From Burkholderiaceae bacterium (GTDB taxonomy: Bacteria; Pseudomonadota; Gammaproteobacteria; Burkholderiales; Burkholderiaceae_C): a DNA stretch of 64,000 bases. The stretch spans positions 124,001 through 188,000 of the forward strand of contig JACKLM010000006.1 in the NCBI GenBank assembly GCA_024235895.1, given 5' to 3'. Both the position numbers and the translations under genes were made by a program. Under the pieces are notes generated by a model. The model worked only from the letters and a program-made list of their open reading frames with translations, ran no database searches and was not told where the DNA came from. Positions 7,588 to 17,487 of the stretch are shown here, in pieces (the first letter of the stretch is position 1; every line of letters begins with the position of its first letter).

Positions 7588-8607
7588 TCAGCGCCGCGCC
7601 TGCACCGCCTGCCCGAGATGGATCACCGCCAGCGCGTAGTAGCTCGATCGGTTGTAGCGCGTCAGGCTGAAGAAGTTGGCGCTGCCGGCGAAGTGGCTGG
7701 GCGGGGCATCGTTGCCGTTCTCGACCCTCACCAGCGCCAGCGGGCCGTCGTGGCGGCGGCCGGCGTCGTCGAGCCTGGCGCCGGCTGCGGTCATCTCGGC
7801 GGCGCTGAAGCTGGGGACGATATCGGGCGCCAGCAGCCGTGCGCGCGCCGCCTCGTCGGCCGGCGGCTGCACCGCATGGTGCGTCGCCATGCCGCGCTGC
7901 CAGCCGTGCTCGGCTAGGAAATGTGCGATGCTGCCGATCGCATCGGCGGCACTGCCCATCAGGTCGATGCGGCCGTCGTCGTCGAAGTCGACCGCGTAGC
8001 GGTTGACGCTGCCAGGCATGAACTGCGGCAGCCCGATCGCGCCGGCGAAGGACCCCATCACCGAGGCCGGCGCGAGCCGCTCGCGCCGCGCCAGGACCAG
8101 GAACTCCTCCAGCTCATCGCGGAAGTAGGCGCTGCGGTCGCTGCGGCCGGCGGGGAAGTCGAAGGCCAGCGTCGCCAGCGCGTCGAGCACGCGGTAGCGG
8201 CCGGTGATGCGACCGTAGAAGGTCTCGACGCCGACGATGCCGACGACGATCGCCGGCGGCACGCCGAAGCGTGCCTCGGCGCGCGCCAGCGCGGCCTCGT
8301 TGGCACGCCAGAAGGCGCTGCCGGCGGCGATGCGGACCGGCTCGACGAAGCGGTCGTGGTAGGCCTGCCAGTTCGGCCGCCGGTCCACCGGCGCCGGCAT
8401 CATCAGCCGCTGCACCACCGGGAGCCTGCGTGCCTGGCCCAGCTGCGCGAGCACCCAGCTGGTCTCCCAGCCGCGTCGCGCGGCCACGCCTTCGGCGAAG
8501 TCGCGAACGTCCGGGCGCTCGTCGTAGGGCAGCGGGGCGTCGGTGCGGCCGGCGGCCGGCCACAGCAGCGTGGCAGCCAGGGCCCGGGCGGCAGCGCGAC
8601 GTTGCAT
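7588..8607 (-). CDS. mltB: Lytic murein transglycosylase B (MltB/Slt35 family)
   Basis: This enzyme cleaves the MurNAc-GlcNAc bond of peptidoglycan to form 1,6-anhydro-muropeptides in the periplasm. The 339-residue product has the MltB domain, with the catalytic Glu in IVGVETFYGRITG, the substrate-groove motif GAIGLPQFMPGSVNRYAVD, an EF-hand-like DFDDDGRIDLMGS calcium loop, and the closing NFFSLTRYNRSSYYALAV. The N-terminus is Arg/Ala-rich with a short hydrophobic stretch, probably a weak signal peptide. No lipobox Cys is evident, so this is a soluble rather than a lipid-anchored form. It is on the strand opposite to hoxW and follows the transglutaminase operon with a 93-bp gap. Confidence 0.93.
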   Translation of the reverse strand: MQRRAAARALAATLLWPAAGRTDAPLPYDERPDVRDFAEGVAARRGWETSWVLAQLGQARRLPVVQRLMMPAPVDRRPNWQAYHDRFVEPVRIAAGSAFWRANEAALARAEARFGVPPAIVVGIVGVETFYGRITGRYRVLDALATLAFDFPAGRSDRSAYFRDELEEFLVLARRERLAPASVMGSFAGAIGLPQFMPGSVNRYAVDFDDDGRIDLMGSAADAIGSIAHFLAEHGWQRGMATHHAVQPPADEAARARLLAPDIVPSFSAAEMTAAGARLDDAGRRHDGPLALVRVENGNDAPPSHFAGSANFFSLTRYNRSSYYALAVIHLGQAVQARR

Positions 8608-8700
8608 GCCCGAATGATAGGGGGGCAGGTGCGGCTGGCCTGCCGCTGATAGCTGTTCGGCCGGTGCCGGGCCCGGCGCTTGGCGGCAACGGGTGCGGAC

Positions 8701-10752
8701 TCAACCCGCGATCGGCGGGACGCGCTCGGCCTGCAGCCGCGTCGCCTCGGCGTCGAACTGGCGCCACCAGCGGCGGTCCGGGCGGGCGAGCGCGCGCGGG
8801 CCGTAGCGCAGGTGGTCCAGCCGCTCGAGCGCGCGCGCGACCGGATCGCCCGCCGCCCCGAGCGTCGCGCGCACGCGCGCGGCGCGGGTTCGCGGCGGCT
8901 CGTGGGGCGCCACCGGCACGCCGAGCTGCGCGAGTCGCGCGGCGATGCGCTGCTGCAGCCGCTGCCACGGGTCCTGGCGCTGGCGGTCCCACAATGCCCA
9001 GCCGGCACCGGCGAGCGCGGCGGCGCTGATCAGCGCGCCGAGTGCGATGCCCAGGTCTCGCCAGTCGGGCGTGGCGACGCCGAGCTTCTCGAGCAGGTCG
9101 AACTGCTGGCGGCGCGAATAGTTGAGCACCCACTGGTTCCAGCGGTTGTCCATGCGCTCCCACAGCCCGCGCAGCTGCGCCGCGAGTGCCGGGTCGACGT
9201 TGCTGAGCGCGCCGGCGACCAGCCCGGGTCGGGGCGGAAGGCTTTCGCCGCGGCGGATGCGGTCGGGGGCGACGGCGGCCGTCGGGTCGACGCGGAGCCA
9301 GCCGCGGCCGGCGATCCACACCTCGGCCCAGGCGTGTGCGTTGCTGTTGCGCACGACATACCAGCCGTCGGCCGGCGCCTTGTCCGCACCCTGGTAGCCG
9401 GTGACGATGCGTGCCGGCACGTCCAGCGCGCGCATGACGACGACGAAGGACGCGGCGAAGTGCTCGCAGAAGCCCTGCTTGCGATCGAGCCAGAATTCGT
9501 CGATGGCGTCGCGACCGTAGTTGCCGGGCGCCAGCGTGTACTCGTAGCCGCCCTCGCGGATGTGCGCGAGCACGGCGTCGACCAGGGCGGCCGGCCCGGC
9601 ATGGCGCAGCGCTGGCCGATCGCGCAGCTCGATCGCCCAGGCCAGCGTGCGCGGGTTGAACCCCTGCGGCAGTTCGGTGTCGTGCACCCAAAGCGACGTG
9701 GGCATGTCCGCACCCAGGCCATGGCGGGTCCAGGCGCTGGCCTGCACGCGAACGCGCTCGGCCAGCGGCCGGTCCAGTGTCCAGCTTCCGTCGGCGCGCG
9801 CACGCACGCCGAAGCCGTCCAGCCGCGGCGCGGCGTCGGGTCGGTCCGGGGTCAGTTCCAGCGTCGGCAGCATCGCCAGCCGGCTCGGCTCGATCGTCAT
9901 CTCGTAGCGCAGTGCCGCACCGTGCAAGACCGGCGCGCGCCCGGGCGCATCGCCGAAGCCGGCCCGCCGCTCGCGCCACTCGCGGCCGTCGAACTCCGTC
10001 AGTACCGGGCCCCGAAAGTACAGCGACTCGGGTTCGGGCGTGCGGCCGTCGAAACGCACCCTCAGCGCGATCGAGTCGTCGTTCGCAAGCTGGGCCACGC
10101 CGCCCAGGCTCAGCGTCCCCGACAGCCCGGTGCGCCCACCGGCATCCTGCGGCAGCCCCCACAGCGGCGCGATGCGCGGAAACAGCACGAACAGCGCGAC
10201 CATCACCGGCGCCCCCAGCAGCGCCGCGCGCGCCGCCACCCGCGCCGCGGCGGCCAGCGACGGCTGGCCGACCGGCATGTGCGCCAGCGCCAGCGCCGTC
10301 AGCAGCCCCCACACCGCGACCAGCATCGCCAGCGCCGTCAGCGCCGACTGGGAATACAGGAAGTGGGTCAGCACGATGAAGAAGCCGAGCAGGAAGACGA
10401 CCATCGCATCGCGCCGCGCGCGCAGCTCGAGCGTCTTCAGCGCCATCAGCACGACGAGCATCGTGACGCCGGCTTCCTTGCCCAGCAGCGTGCTCTCGCT
10501 AGCCAGCGTCAGCCCCACGGCCAGTGCCAGCACCGCCGCCAGCGTCCAGCGGCTGGGCAGCGCGCCGCCGACCACCGCGAGCCGCGCACGGACGACGAGG
10601 ATGATGCCGGCCAGCGCGATGCACCAGGGCGCCAGGTGCGCGGCGTGCGGCAGGATCGTCCAGGCGATGACCGCGAGCACGAACAGCGTGTCGCGTGCGT
10701 CGCGCGGCAGGTGGCGCAGCGAGGCGAACATCGGGGTGCGACTGTCGTGCAC
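8701..10752 (-). CDS. TgpA-like membrane transglutaminase (DUF3488 plus transglutaminase core)
   Basis: The 683-residue protein begins with a hydrophobic multi-helix segment (residues ~15-200, DUF3488 type). A periplasmic beta-rich region and a papain-like transglutaminase domain follow. The catalytic Cys429 is in KQGFCEHFAAS, the His in NSNAHAWAEVWI and the Asp in WLRVDPTAA. A C-terminal transmembrane helix (ALGALISAAALAGAGWALW) and a cytoplasmic tail close it. The Pseudomonas homologue TgpA is essential and linked to cell-envelope function. It is the last gene of a moxR-DUF58-tgpA operon, only 21 bp after the DUF58 gene. Confidence 0.92.
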   Translation of the reverse strand: MHDSRTPMFASLRHLPRDARDTLFVLAVIAWTILPHAAHLAPWCIALAGIILVVRARLAVVGGALPSRWTLAAVLALAVGLTLASESTLLGKEAGVTMLVVLMALKTLELRARRDAMVVFLLGFFIVLTHFLYSQSALTALAMLVAVWGLLTALALAHMPVGQPSLAAAARVAARAALLGAPVMVALFVLFPRIAPLWGLPQDAGGRTGLSGTLSLGGVAQLANDDSIALRVRFDGRTPEPESLYFRGPVLTEFDGREWRERRAGFGDAPGRAPVLHGAALRYEMTIEPSRLAMLPTLELTPDRPDAAPRLDGFGVRARADGSWTLDRPLAERVRVQASAWTRHGLGADMPTSLWVHDTELPQGFNPRTLAWAIELRDRPALRHAGPAALVDAVLAHIREGGYEYTLAPGNYGRDAIDEFWLDRKQGFCEHFAASFVVVMRALDVPARIVTGYQGADKAPADGWYVVRNSNAHAWAEVWIAGRGWLRVDPTAAVAPDRIRRGESLPPRPGLVAGALSNVDPALAAQLRGLWERMDNRWNQWVLNYSRRQQFDLLEKLGVATPDWRDLGIALGALISAAALAGAGWALWDRQRQDPWQRLQQRIAARLAQLGVPVAPHEPPRTRAARVRATLGAAGDPVARALERLDHLRYGPRALARPDRRWWRQFDAEATRLQAERVPPIAG

Positions 10753-10773
10753 AGACGTCCGGGAAGGCCGCCG

Positions 10774-11846
10774 TCAGCCTGCGAACAGGGCCAGCCGCTC
10801 CAGCGCCTCGCGCCGCTGGGCGTCACCGTGGGCGGGCGGCAGCTCCTGCCCCGGCAACCTCAGCCCGTAGCGCAGCCCGGCGCGCTCGGCCGACTCGACC
10901 CAGGCCGCCAGCCGCGCCAGCCGTGCTTCGGCATCGGCGCCCTGGGCGGCGGACCACTCCAGCCACAGCTCGCGTCCGCCGCTGGACGCGGTCTCGCGGC
11001 TGACGAGCTCGCCGCTGCGAGCGACCTTCTTCCACACGATCTGGCGCAGCGTGTCGCCGCGCCGCCATGCGCGCACGCCTTCGAGCTCGCTGCCACCGGC
11101 CAGCCGCGCCGCCTGGTGCTCGCCAGTCAGCGGCTGCGCCGCCGGCAGCGGCGGCGCCGGCTGCTCGGGCCGCGGCCAGGCGAGGACGCGCGCCGCCGGG
11201 CGCCAGACCGACCAGGCGCGGAACAGCCCGAAGGGGAAGGCCGTCTCGACGACGACCGGCGGCACTGCGTGCCAGCCGCGTCGCGCCGGCAGCAGCGCGA
11301 GCGTCGCGCTGGCCTGGCCCTGGGCCGGGACGTCGATGGCGGCGGCGCCATCGACGCCGCCGGCGCGGTCGTGCAGCCGCACGACGACCGCGTGGCGCGC
11401 ACGGCCGGGGCTGGTGACGACGATCTCGATGCGCGCCGGATCTCCGGCGAAGCCCGGCGCGGGCGGCCTGACGCGCAGGGTGAGCCCGCGCAGCGTGGCG
11501 TGCGTCATGTGCATCGACACCCCGGCCGCACCGGCGACCAGGAAGGTCAGCACGTAGCCGAGGTTGAGCTGGTAGTTGATCGACGCCAGCAGCATGACCA
11601 GCAGCAGGCCGGCGAAGGCCATGCCGCTGCGCGACGGCAGGATGTAGACGTTGCGCTGGCCCAGTGTCCAGGTGTCGCTCGCCGGCAGGCGCGCGAGCCA
11701 CCAGCGCGTCAGGGGCCCGGCCCTGCGGACGGGATCGGCCGCACCCGATGCCGGCGGCGCCGACGCCGCAGGGCCACGCTGGCGCGTCCGGCCTGCGCGC
11801 GGGGCGCGGGGGGCAGGGCGCTGCCCGGCCACGGCCGAGGACGGGT

Positions 11847-11850
<4 letters not shown>
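10774..11850 (-). CDS. DUF58 domain-containing membrane protein
   Basis: This 358-residue protein has two hydrophobic helices around residues 75-115 (GMAFAGLLLVMLLASINYQL and the following VLTFLVAGAAGV). It then has the DUF58 core, with the family signature GGSELEGVRAWRRGDTLRQIVWKKVARSGELVSRE. DUF58 proteins are vWA-like partners of MoxR ATPases and probably take part in envelope complex assembly; the mechanism is unknown. It is translationally coupled to moxR by a 4-bp overlap and followed closely by the transglutaminase. The first ~50 residues are low-complexity Pro/Ala/Arg, so the true start might be somewhat downstream. Confidence 0.9.
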
Positions 11851-12785
<935 letters not shown>

Positions 12786-12821
12786 GCGCCGGACGATACC
12801 CAAAAGAGGCCGCAGCCGCGC

Positions 12822-13757
12822 ATGACGACCGCCTTCTACACCCACCCCCAGTGCCGTTTGCACGATATGGGATCGGAGCACCCGGAGTGCCCGCAGCGGC
12901 TGGACGCGATCAGCGACCACCTGCGCGCCACCGGGCTGGACATGGCGCTGGTCTTCCACGATGCGCCCGAGGCGACGCTGGAGCAGATCGAGCGCGCGCA
13001 CACCGCGGGCTACGTGCTGCAGCTCGGCGACCTGCTGCGGCAGGTCGAGGCCGAGGGCAGGCCGCGCGCGCTCGACCCGGACACCCTCGCCTGCCCGGGC
13101 ACCTGGCGCGCCGCGCTGCGTGCCGCCGGCGCCGCCGTCGCGGCCACCGACGCCGTGATCGCCGGCGAGGCGGTCAATGCCTTTTGCGCCGTGCGCCCGC
13201 CGGGGCACCACGCGACGCGCGACGAGACGATGGGTTTCTGCTTCTTCAACAACGTCGCGGTGGCGGCGCGCCACGCGCTGGACGTGCACGGGCTGCAGCG
13301 GGTCGCGATCGTCGACTTCGACGTCCACCACGGCAACGGCACCGAGGATATCGTCGCCGGCGACGAGCGCATCCTGATGTGCAGCTTCTTCCAGCACCCG
13401 CTGTACCCCTACAGCGGCGCGGTGCCCAAGGGCACCAACATGGTCAACGTGCCGATCCCGCCGTATACCCGCGGGCCGGAGGTGCGCGACGCGATCGAGG
13501 CGATGTGGATGCCGCGGCTCGAGGCCTTCCGGCCGGAGATGGTCTTCGTCTCCGCCGGCTTCGACGCCCATCGCGAGGACGACCTCGGCCAGCTCGGCCT
13601 CGTCGAGGCCGACTACGAGTGGATCACGCAGCGGCTGGTCGCGGTGGCCGAGCGCCATGCCAAGGGCCGCATCGTCTCCTGCCTGGAAGGCGGCTACAGC
13701 CTGAGCGCGCTGGCGCGCAGCGTCGCCGCGCACGTGCGGGTGCTGGCGGGGGTCTGA
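12822..13757 (+). CDS. Class II histone deacetylase family protein (acetoin utilisation/APAH-like)
   Basis: The 311-residue zinc amidohydrolase shows the arginase-deacetylase fold motifs: the active-site His pair in RPPGHHATRD, the zinc ligands Asp and His in VDFDVHHGNGTEDI, and the third ligand Asp in SAGFDAHREDDL. It ends with the conserved CLEGGYSL turn. Bacterial members remove acetyl groups from proteins, polyamines or small amides; the substrate is not predictable here. The N-terminus TAFYTHPQCRLHDMGSEHPECPQRL is the usual beginning for this clade. It is divergent from moxR and convergent with cytochrome b561. Confidence 0.92.
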   Translation: MTTAFYTHPQCRLHDMGSEHPECPQRLDAISDHLRATGLDMALVFHDAPEATLEQIERAHTAGYVLQLGDLLRQVEAEGRPRALDPDTLACPGTWRAALRAAGAAVAATDAVIAGEAVNAFCAVRPPGHHATRDETMGFCFFNNVAVAARHALDVHGLQRVAIVDFDVHHGNGTEDIVAGDERILMCSFFQHPLYPYSGAVPKGTNMVNVPIPPYTRGPEVRDAIEAMWMPRLEAFRPEMVFVSAGFDAHREDDLGQLGLVEADYEWITQRLVAVAERHAKGRIVSCLEGGYSLSALARSVAAHVRVLAGV

Positions 13758-13815
13758 GCGCGGCGGCCTGGGAGCGGCTGGCTGCGCCGCTGGCGCCTGT
13801 CGGTGGCAGCCCTGT

Positions 13816-14577
13816 TCAGTCGTCGTCGTCGTGCCAGCGTGCCGCGTGGCCGGCCGGCGCGCCGCCGTGCTGGGTTGCCGTCTGCTGCCACTGCCATTGC
13901 CACGCCGCGATTCCGAGCACGGCGGCCAGCAGCAGCACGGCCAGCGGGCGGCGGTCGGCACGTACGAGGTCCGGGCCGGGACCCGGGATGCGGCCGGTCA
14001 GCATCGGCCGCACCGGGTTCTGGCGCCGCATCACGCTCAGCAGCGCGAGCAGCGACAGGTGCAGCAGCACCATCGCCAGCATGGCGTGGGCGAAGAACTC
14101 GTGCACGTCCTCGAGCGCGTCGCCCCCCAACCGGGCATGGGTCGCGTAGCCGCTGAGCGCCAGCGGCGCGACCATCGCCAGCATCGCGACCACGGCCGTC
14201 GCCATCAGCAGGTTCGGCCCTTGCCGCCACGGGCGCGCGCCGGATGCCGCCGGCGTCGCGACGACGCCGCGCAGCCACGACGGCGCGCCGGCGAGGCGGC
14301 GCCACCACTGCGACAGGCGCGCGTGTCGGGGCCCGACGAGTCCGTAGACGAGGCGCAGGCCGAGCAGCAAGGCGACCGTGTAGCCCAGCGTGACGTGCAG
14401 CGCGTGCAAGGCATCGGACTCGGCGGTCAGCCAGGCCCCCGTGAAGCCGAGCGCGAGCAGACCGTGGATCACGCGCGTCGGTGCGTCGACCACGCGGCGG
14501 CCGCGTGCGGCGCTCGGCGCAGGGCCGGCGATGGCTGCCGACGAGCGGGCTGTGGCAGAGGGAGGCGAGCAGGACAT
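13816..14577 (-). CDS. Cytochrome b561-type membrane protein
   Basis: This 253-residue integral membrane protein has four to five hydrophobic helices. Histidines suited to ligate two b-type haems are in TRVIHGLLALGF, LHALHVTLGYTV, VHEFFAHAMLAMVLLHLSLL and nearby. Bacterial cytochrome b561 proteins move electrons from quinol, often to periplasmic acceptors. A Trp/Gln-rich stretch and a His/Asp-rich extreme C-terminus follow the last helix. The gene is divergent from the pepSY-regulator cluster, with a shared 117-bp control region containing evenly spaced TTCA half-sites. That suggests it belongs to the regulon of the adjacent two-component system. Confidence 0.9.
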   Translation of the reverse strand: MSCSPPSATARSSAAIAGPAPSAARGRRVVDAPTRVIHGLLALGFTGAWLTAESDALHALHVTLGYTVALLLGLRLVYGLVGPRHARLSQWWRRLAGAPSWLRGVVATPAASGARPWRQGPNLLMATAVVAMLAMVAPLALSGYATHARLGGDALEDVHEFFAHAMLAMVLLHLSLLALLSVMRRQNPVRPMLTGRIPGPGPDLVRADRRPLAVLLLAAVLGIAAWQWQWQQTATQHGGAPAGHAARWHDDDD

Positions 14578-14616
14578 GGTTCGATCGGGCGTGTGCGCCA
14601 GGAGGGCGATGCCGGC

Positions 14617-14688
14617 ATCTTTCGGCCGCGCGCTTGAAGGTCGCCTGAATGCCGCGTTCATCTGCCGTTCAGCCGTGTCTCGCACAAT
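14617..14688. promoter_or_regulatory. Divergent operator: four TTCA half-sites on exact 11-bp spacing
   Basis: TGAA at 14635-14638 and 14646-14649 and TTCA at 14657-14660 and 14668-14671 start exactly 11 bp apart, each separated by 7 bases. The left pair reads TTCA-N7-TTCA on the minus strand toward cytochrome b561; the right pair reads the same way toward the pepSY gene. -10-like hexamers lie 15-16 bp beyond the start of each promoter-proximal TTCA: CACAAT at 14683-14688 (+) and AAAGAT at 14622-14617 (-). This is the geometry of a PhoP/OmpR-type box replacing the -35 element. The adjacent PhoP-like regulator is the likely ligand. Confidence 0.6.
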
Positions 14689-14694
14689 GCACGC

Positions 14695-15096
14695 ATGACG
14701 ACGACGCATCGACCTGCCCCGAACGTGGCCGCGCCGCATGGGGCCGGGCGACGGCTGCGCGGCCGGATGGCCGCGTGGATCGCGCTGGCGATGGTCGTGG
14801 CGCTGCCCAGCCTCGTCGCCGTGGCTGGCGAGCGCGACGACCACCGCCGCGCGCGCGAGGCCGTGCTGGCAGGGGAGGCGATGCCGCTGCCCGAGCTGCT
14901 CGAGCGCGTCGCGCGAACCCACCCGGGCCAGGTGCTCGAGCTCGAACTCGAGCGCGAGGACGGGCGCTGGATCTACGAGGTCAAGCTGCTGCAGCCCGGC
15001 GGCCGGATCGTCGCCCTCGAGGTCGACGCCCGCAGCGCCGAGCTGCTGAAGCAGCGCAGCCGCGACCGGCACCCGCCCGAGCCCGGCGGGCGCTGA
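14695..15096 (+). CDS. PepSY domain-containing membrane/periplasmic protein
   Basis: The 133-residue protein has an N-terminal hydrophobic segment (residues ~25-45, MAAWIALAMVVALPSLVAVA), a signal peptide or anchor. One PepSY-like domain follows, with the pattern LPELLERVARTHPGQVLELELERE-x-GRWIYEVKLL-x-GRIVALEVDA. The C-terminus is charged (RSRDRHPPE). PepSY domains are small periplasmic modules often found beside two-component systems, where they may modulate the sensor. It is 23 bp upstream of the response regulator and in the same operon. The TTCA box and -10-like hexamer directly precede it. Confidence 0.85.
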   Translation: MTTTHRPAPNVAAPHGAGRRLRGRMAAWIALAMVVALPSLVAVAGERDDHRRAREAVLAGEAMPLPELLERVARTHPGQVLELELEREDGRWIYEVKLLQPGGRIVALEVDARSAELLKQRSRDRHPPEPGGR

Positions 15097-15119
15097 GGGC
15101 GCGGGGCGCCTGGGCGGCG

Positions 15120-15779
15120 ATGAGGATCCTGCTCGTCGAGGACGAAGCCCTGCTGCGTCGCCAGCTGCGTGCGGCGCTCATCGAGGCGGGCTATGCCGTC
15201 GACGAGGCCGACAACGGCGTCGACGCGCAGCACCTGGGCGCGACCGAGCCCTACGACGCCGTCGTGCTCGACCTCGGCCTGCCGCGGCTGGACGGGTTGA
15301 CCGTGCTGCAGCGCTGGCGCGGCGCCGGCCGCACGATGCCGGTGCTGATCCTGACCGCGCGCGACAGCTGGCACGAGAAGGTCACCGGCATCGACACCGG
15401 CGCCGACGACTACCTGGCCAAACCCTTCCACACCGAGGAGCTGCTGGCCCGGCTACGCGCGCTGACCCGGCGCGCGCAGGGGCTGGCCTCGCCGCTGCTG
15501 CAATGCGGCGAGCTGACGCTGGATACGCGCAGCGGCCGCGTCACCGTGGCCGGGCAGGTCGTCGCGCTGACCTCGCACGAGTACCGGCTGCTCGCCTACC
15601 TGATGCACCGCCCGGGGCGGGTGGTCTCGCGCAGCGAGCTGACCGAACACCTGTATGCGCAGGATTTCGACCGCGACTCGAACACCATCGAGGTCTTCGT
15701 CGCCCGGCTACGGCGCAAGCTGCCGCCGCAGACGATCGAGACCGTGCGTGGCCTGGGCTACCGCCTGACGGCCGATTAA
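15120..15779 (+). CDS. PhoP-like OmpR-family response regulator
   Basis: The 219-residue regulator has a receiver domain with the acidic pair in LLVEDE, the phosphoacceptor Asp51 (VVLDLGLP), the switch Thr in LILTARDSW and Lys101 in YLAKPF. A winged-helix DNA-binding domain ends in TIETVRGLGYRL. The segments LTARDSWHEKV and GLASP after the receiver are much more like PhoP than QseB or PmrA. OmpR-family proteins bind direct repeats about 11 bp apart, which fits the TTCA boxes upstream of both pepSY genes. The sensor gene follows 6 bp later. The ATG at 15120 is the only start giving the canonical MRILLVEDE. Confidence 0.95.
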   Translation: MRILLVEDEALLRRQLRAALIEAGYAVDEADNGVDAQHLGATEPYDAVVLDLGLPRLDGLTVLQRWRGAGRTMPVLILTARDSWHEKVTGIDTGADDYLAKPFHTEELLARLRALTRRAQGLASPLLQCGELTLDTRSGRVTVAGQVVALTSHEYRLLAYLMHRPGRVVSRSELTEHLYAQDFDRDSNTIEVFVARLRRKLPPQTIETVRGLGYRLTAD

Positions 15780-15785
15780 GGCCGC

Positions 15786-17273
15786 ATGCCAGCGCGCCGC
15801 CCCGACGGTGAGCCACGTGCGGCGGCGCCATGGTCGCTGCGCTGGCGACTGCTGGGGGCCACCGCGCTGGCAGCCGCGGTCGCGGTCGGGCTGGCCGGCT
15901 GGGTGCTCGCGGGGCTGTTCCGCGACCACGTGACGCGCCAGTTCGCGGCGGCGCTGGTCGTGCAGCTCGACCAGGTCACCGCGCGGCTGGCCGTCGATGC
16001 CCAGGGGCGCCCGACGCTGGATCCCGGCACGCTCAGCGACCCGCGCTGGTCGCGGCCGTATTCGGGGCTGTACTGGCAGGTCGACGAGCCCGGCGCCGAT
16101 GGCGTGCGCGCCGGCGTGCTGCGGTCGCGATCGTTGTGGGATGCGCAACTCGAGGCCCCGTCCGACACGCTCGGCGACGGCGAGGTGCACATCCACACGC
16201 TCGCCGGCCCCGGCGGCGCGGGCGGTGCGACGCTGCTGCTGGTCGAACGCACGGTGCGCGTCGGCGCTGGCGAGGCCCCGGTCTGGCGCGTCATCGTCGC
16301 CGGCGACCGGCGCGAGATCGATGCCGCGGTGGCGCGCTTCGACGGCGTGCTGGGTGCGTCGCTGGCGGTGCTGCTGACGTTGCTGCTCGCGGCGGCGGTG
16401 GCGCAGGTGCTGGTCGGTCTGGCGCCGTTGCGTGCGCTGCAGCGCGCGCTGGCGGCGCTGCACGCGGGGCGCGCGCAGCGGCTGCAGGGCCGCTTCCCGG
16501 CCGAGGTGCAGCCGCTGGTCGACGACTTCAACGCCGTCCTCGCGCGCAACGCCGAGATCGTCGAGCGATCGCGCACCCAGGCCGGCAACCTGGCGCATGC
16601 GCTCAAGACGCCGCTGGCGGTGATGGCGCAGGCCGCCGGCGCCGCACGGGCGGAGCCGGCGTCGTCCGCGCGGCCGGTGCCGGGTGCTGCGCCAGTGGCG
16701 CTGGCGGCGCTGGTCGAGGAACAGGTCGCGGTGGCGCGGCGCCATGTCGACTGGCACCTGGCACGCGCGCGTGCCGCCGCCGCGCAGGGTCTTCCCGGCG
16801 CGCGGGCCGGGATCGCCGACGTCGTCGGCGGGCTGGTTCGCGTCATGACGCGCATCCACGCCGAGCGCGGGCTGCGCATCGAGAGCGACGGGCTCGAATC
16901 GGCGCCGGACTTCGCCGGCGAGGCGCAGGACCTGCAGGAGATGCTCGGCAACCTGCTGGACAACGCCTGCAAGTGGGCACGCGGCGACGTCCGCGTAAGC
17001 GCGGAGGCGGTCGCCGGGGCGGCGCCGCCGCGGCTGCGGCTGACGGTCGAGGACGACGGCCCGGGCATCGCCGAGCCCCAGCGCGCGCACGCGCTGCAGC
17101 GCGGCGCGCGGCTCGACGAGGCTGTCCAGGGCAGCGGGCTGGGGCTGGCGATCGTGCAGGAGATCGCTGCGCTGTACGGCGGCACGCTCGACCTCGGCGA
17201 GGCGGCGTCCGGCGGGCTGCGCGCCGTGCTCACGCTGCCCGCTGCGCCGGCGGAGCGCGACGCCGCGCGCTGA
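15786..17273 (+). CDS. PhoQ-like sensor histidine kinase
   Basis: The 495-residue kinase has one transmembrane helix at ~22-44, a periplasmic sensing region to ~185 and a second helix at ~190-212. A HAMP-like linker and the dimerisation helix follow, with phosphoacceptor His271 in LAHALKTPLAVM. The HxLKTPLAV form is typical of PhoQ rather than the HELRTPL of EnvZ-like kinases. The ATP-binding domain shows the N box LGNLLDNACKWA, the G1 box DDGPGIAEPQ and the G2 box GSGLGLAIV. The ligand cannot be read from sequence. It is cotranscribed with the regulator and flanked on both sides by PepSY genes. Confidence 0.94.
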   Translation: MPARRPDGEPRAAAPWSLRWRLLGATALAAAVAVGLAGWVLAGLFRDHVTRQFAAALVVQLDQVTARLAVDAQGRPTLDPGTLSDPRWSRPYSGLYWQVDEPGADGVRAGVLRSRSLWDAQLEAPSDTLGDGEVHIHTLAGPGGAGGATLLLVERTVRVGAGEAPVWRVIVAGDRREIDAAVARFDGVLGASLAVLLTLLLAAAVAQVLVGLAPLRALQRALAALHAGRAQRLQGRFPAEVQPLVDDFNAVLARNAEIVERSRTQAGNLAHALKTPLAVMAQAAGAARAEPASSARPVPGAAPVALAALVEEQVAVARRHVDWHLARARAAAAQGLPGARAGIADVVGGLVRVMTRIHAERGLRIESDGLESAPDFAGEAQDLQEMLGNLLDNACKWARGDVRVSAEAVAGAAPPRLRLTVEDDGPGIAEPQRAHALQRGARLDEAVQGSGLGLAIVQEIAALYGGTLDLGEAASGGLRAVLTLPAAPAERDAAR

Positions 17274-17406
17274 GCCCCCATGCACCGCGCAGTGGGCCGT
17301 CGTGCGCTGCAGTGCGCCTCCGCGGGCCGCAGCGCGACTCAGGACGCGTCGACGTGCCTGCAGGGTGCGATGCGGCATGGTGCCGGGGCAGGCCGTCGCA
17401 ACGCCG

Positions 17407-17439
17407 TTCATGCCGCATTCAGCAGTGGCCGCGCACACT
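17407..17439 (+). promoter_or_regulatory. TTCA-N7-TTCA box and -10-like hexamer upstream of the second pepSY gene
   Basis: TTCA at 17407-17410 and 17418-17421 start 11 bp apart. The flanks CG...TTCAGC are identical to the right-hand pair at 14657-14671. CACACT at 17434-17439 lies 16 bp from the start of the second TTCA, as CACAAT does (15 bp) before the first pepSY gene. The match in sequence, spacing and position supports a common regulator. Confidence 0.6.
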
Positions 17440-17487
17440 GGCCATGCAGTCGAGCAAGGACTGCGTCCACCCCGACAAGGAGTCCTC

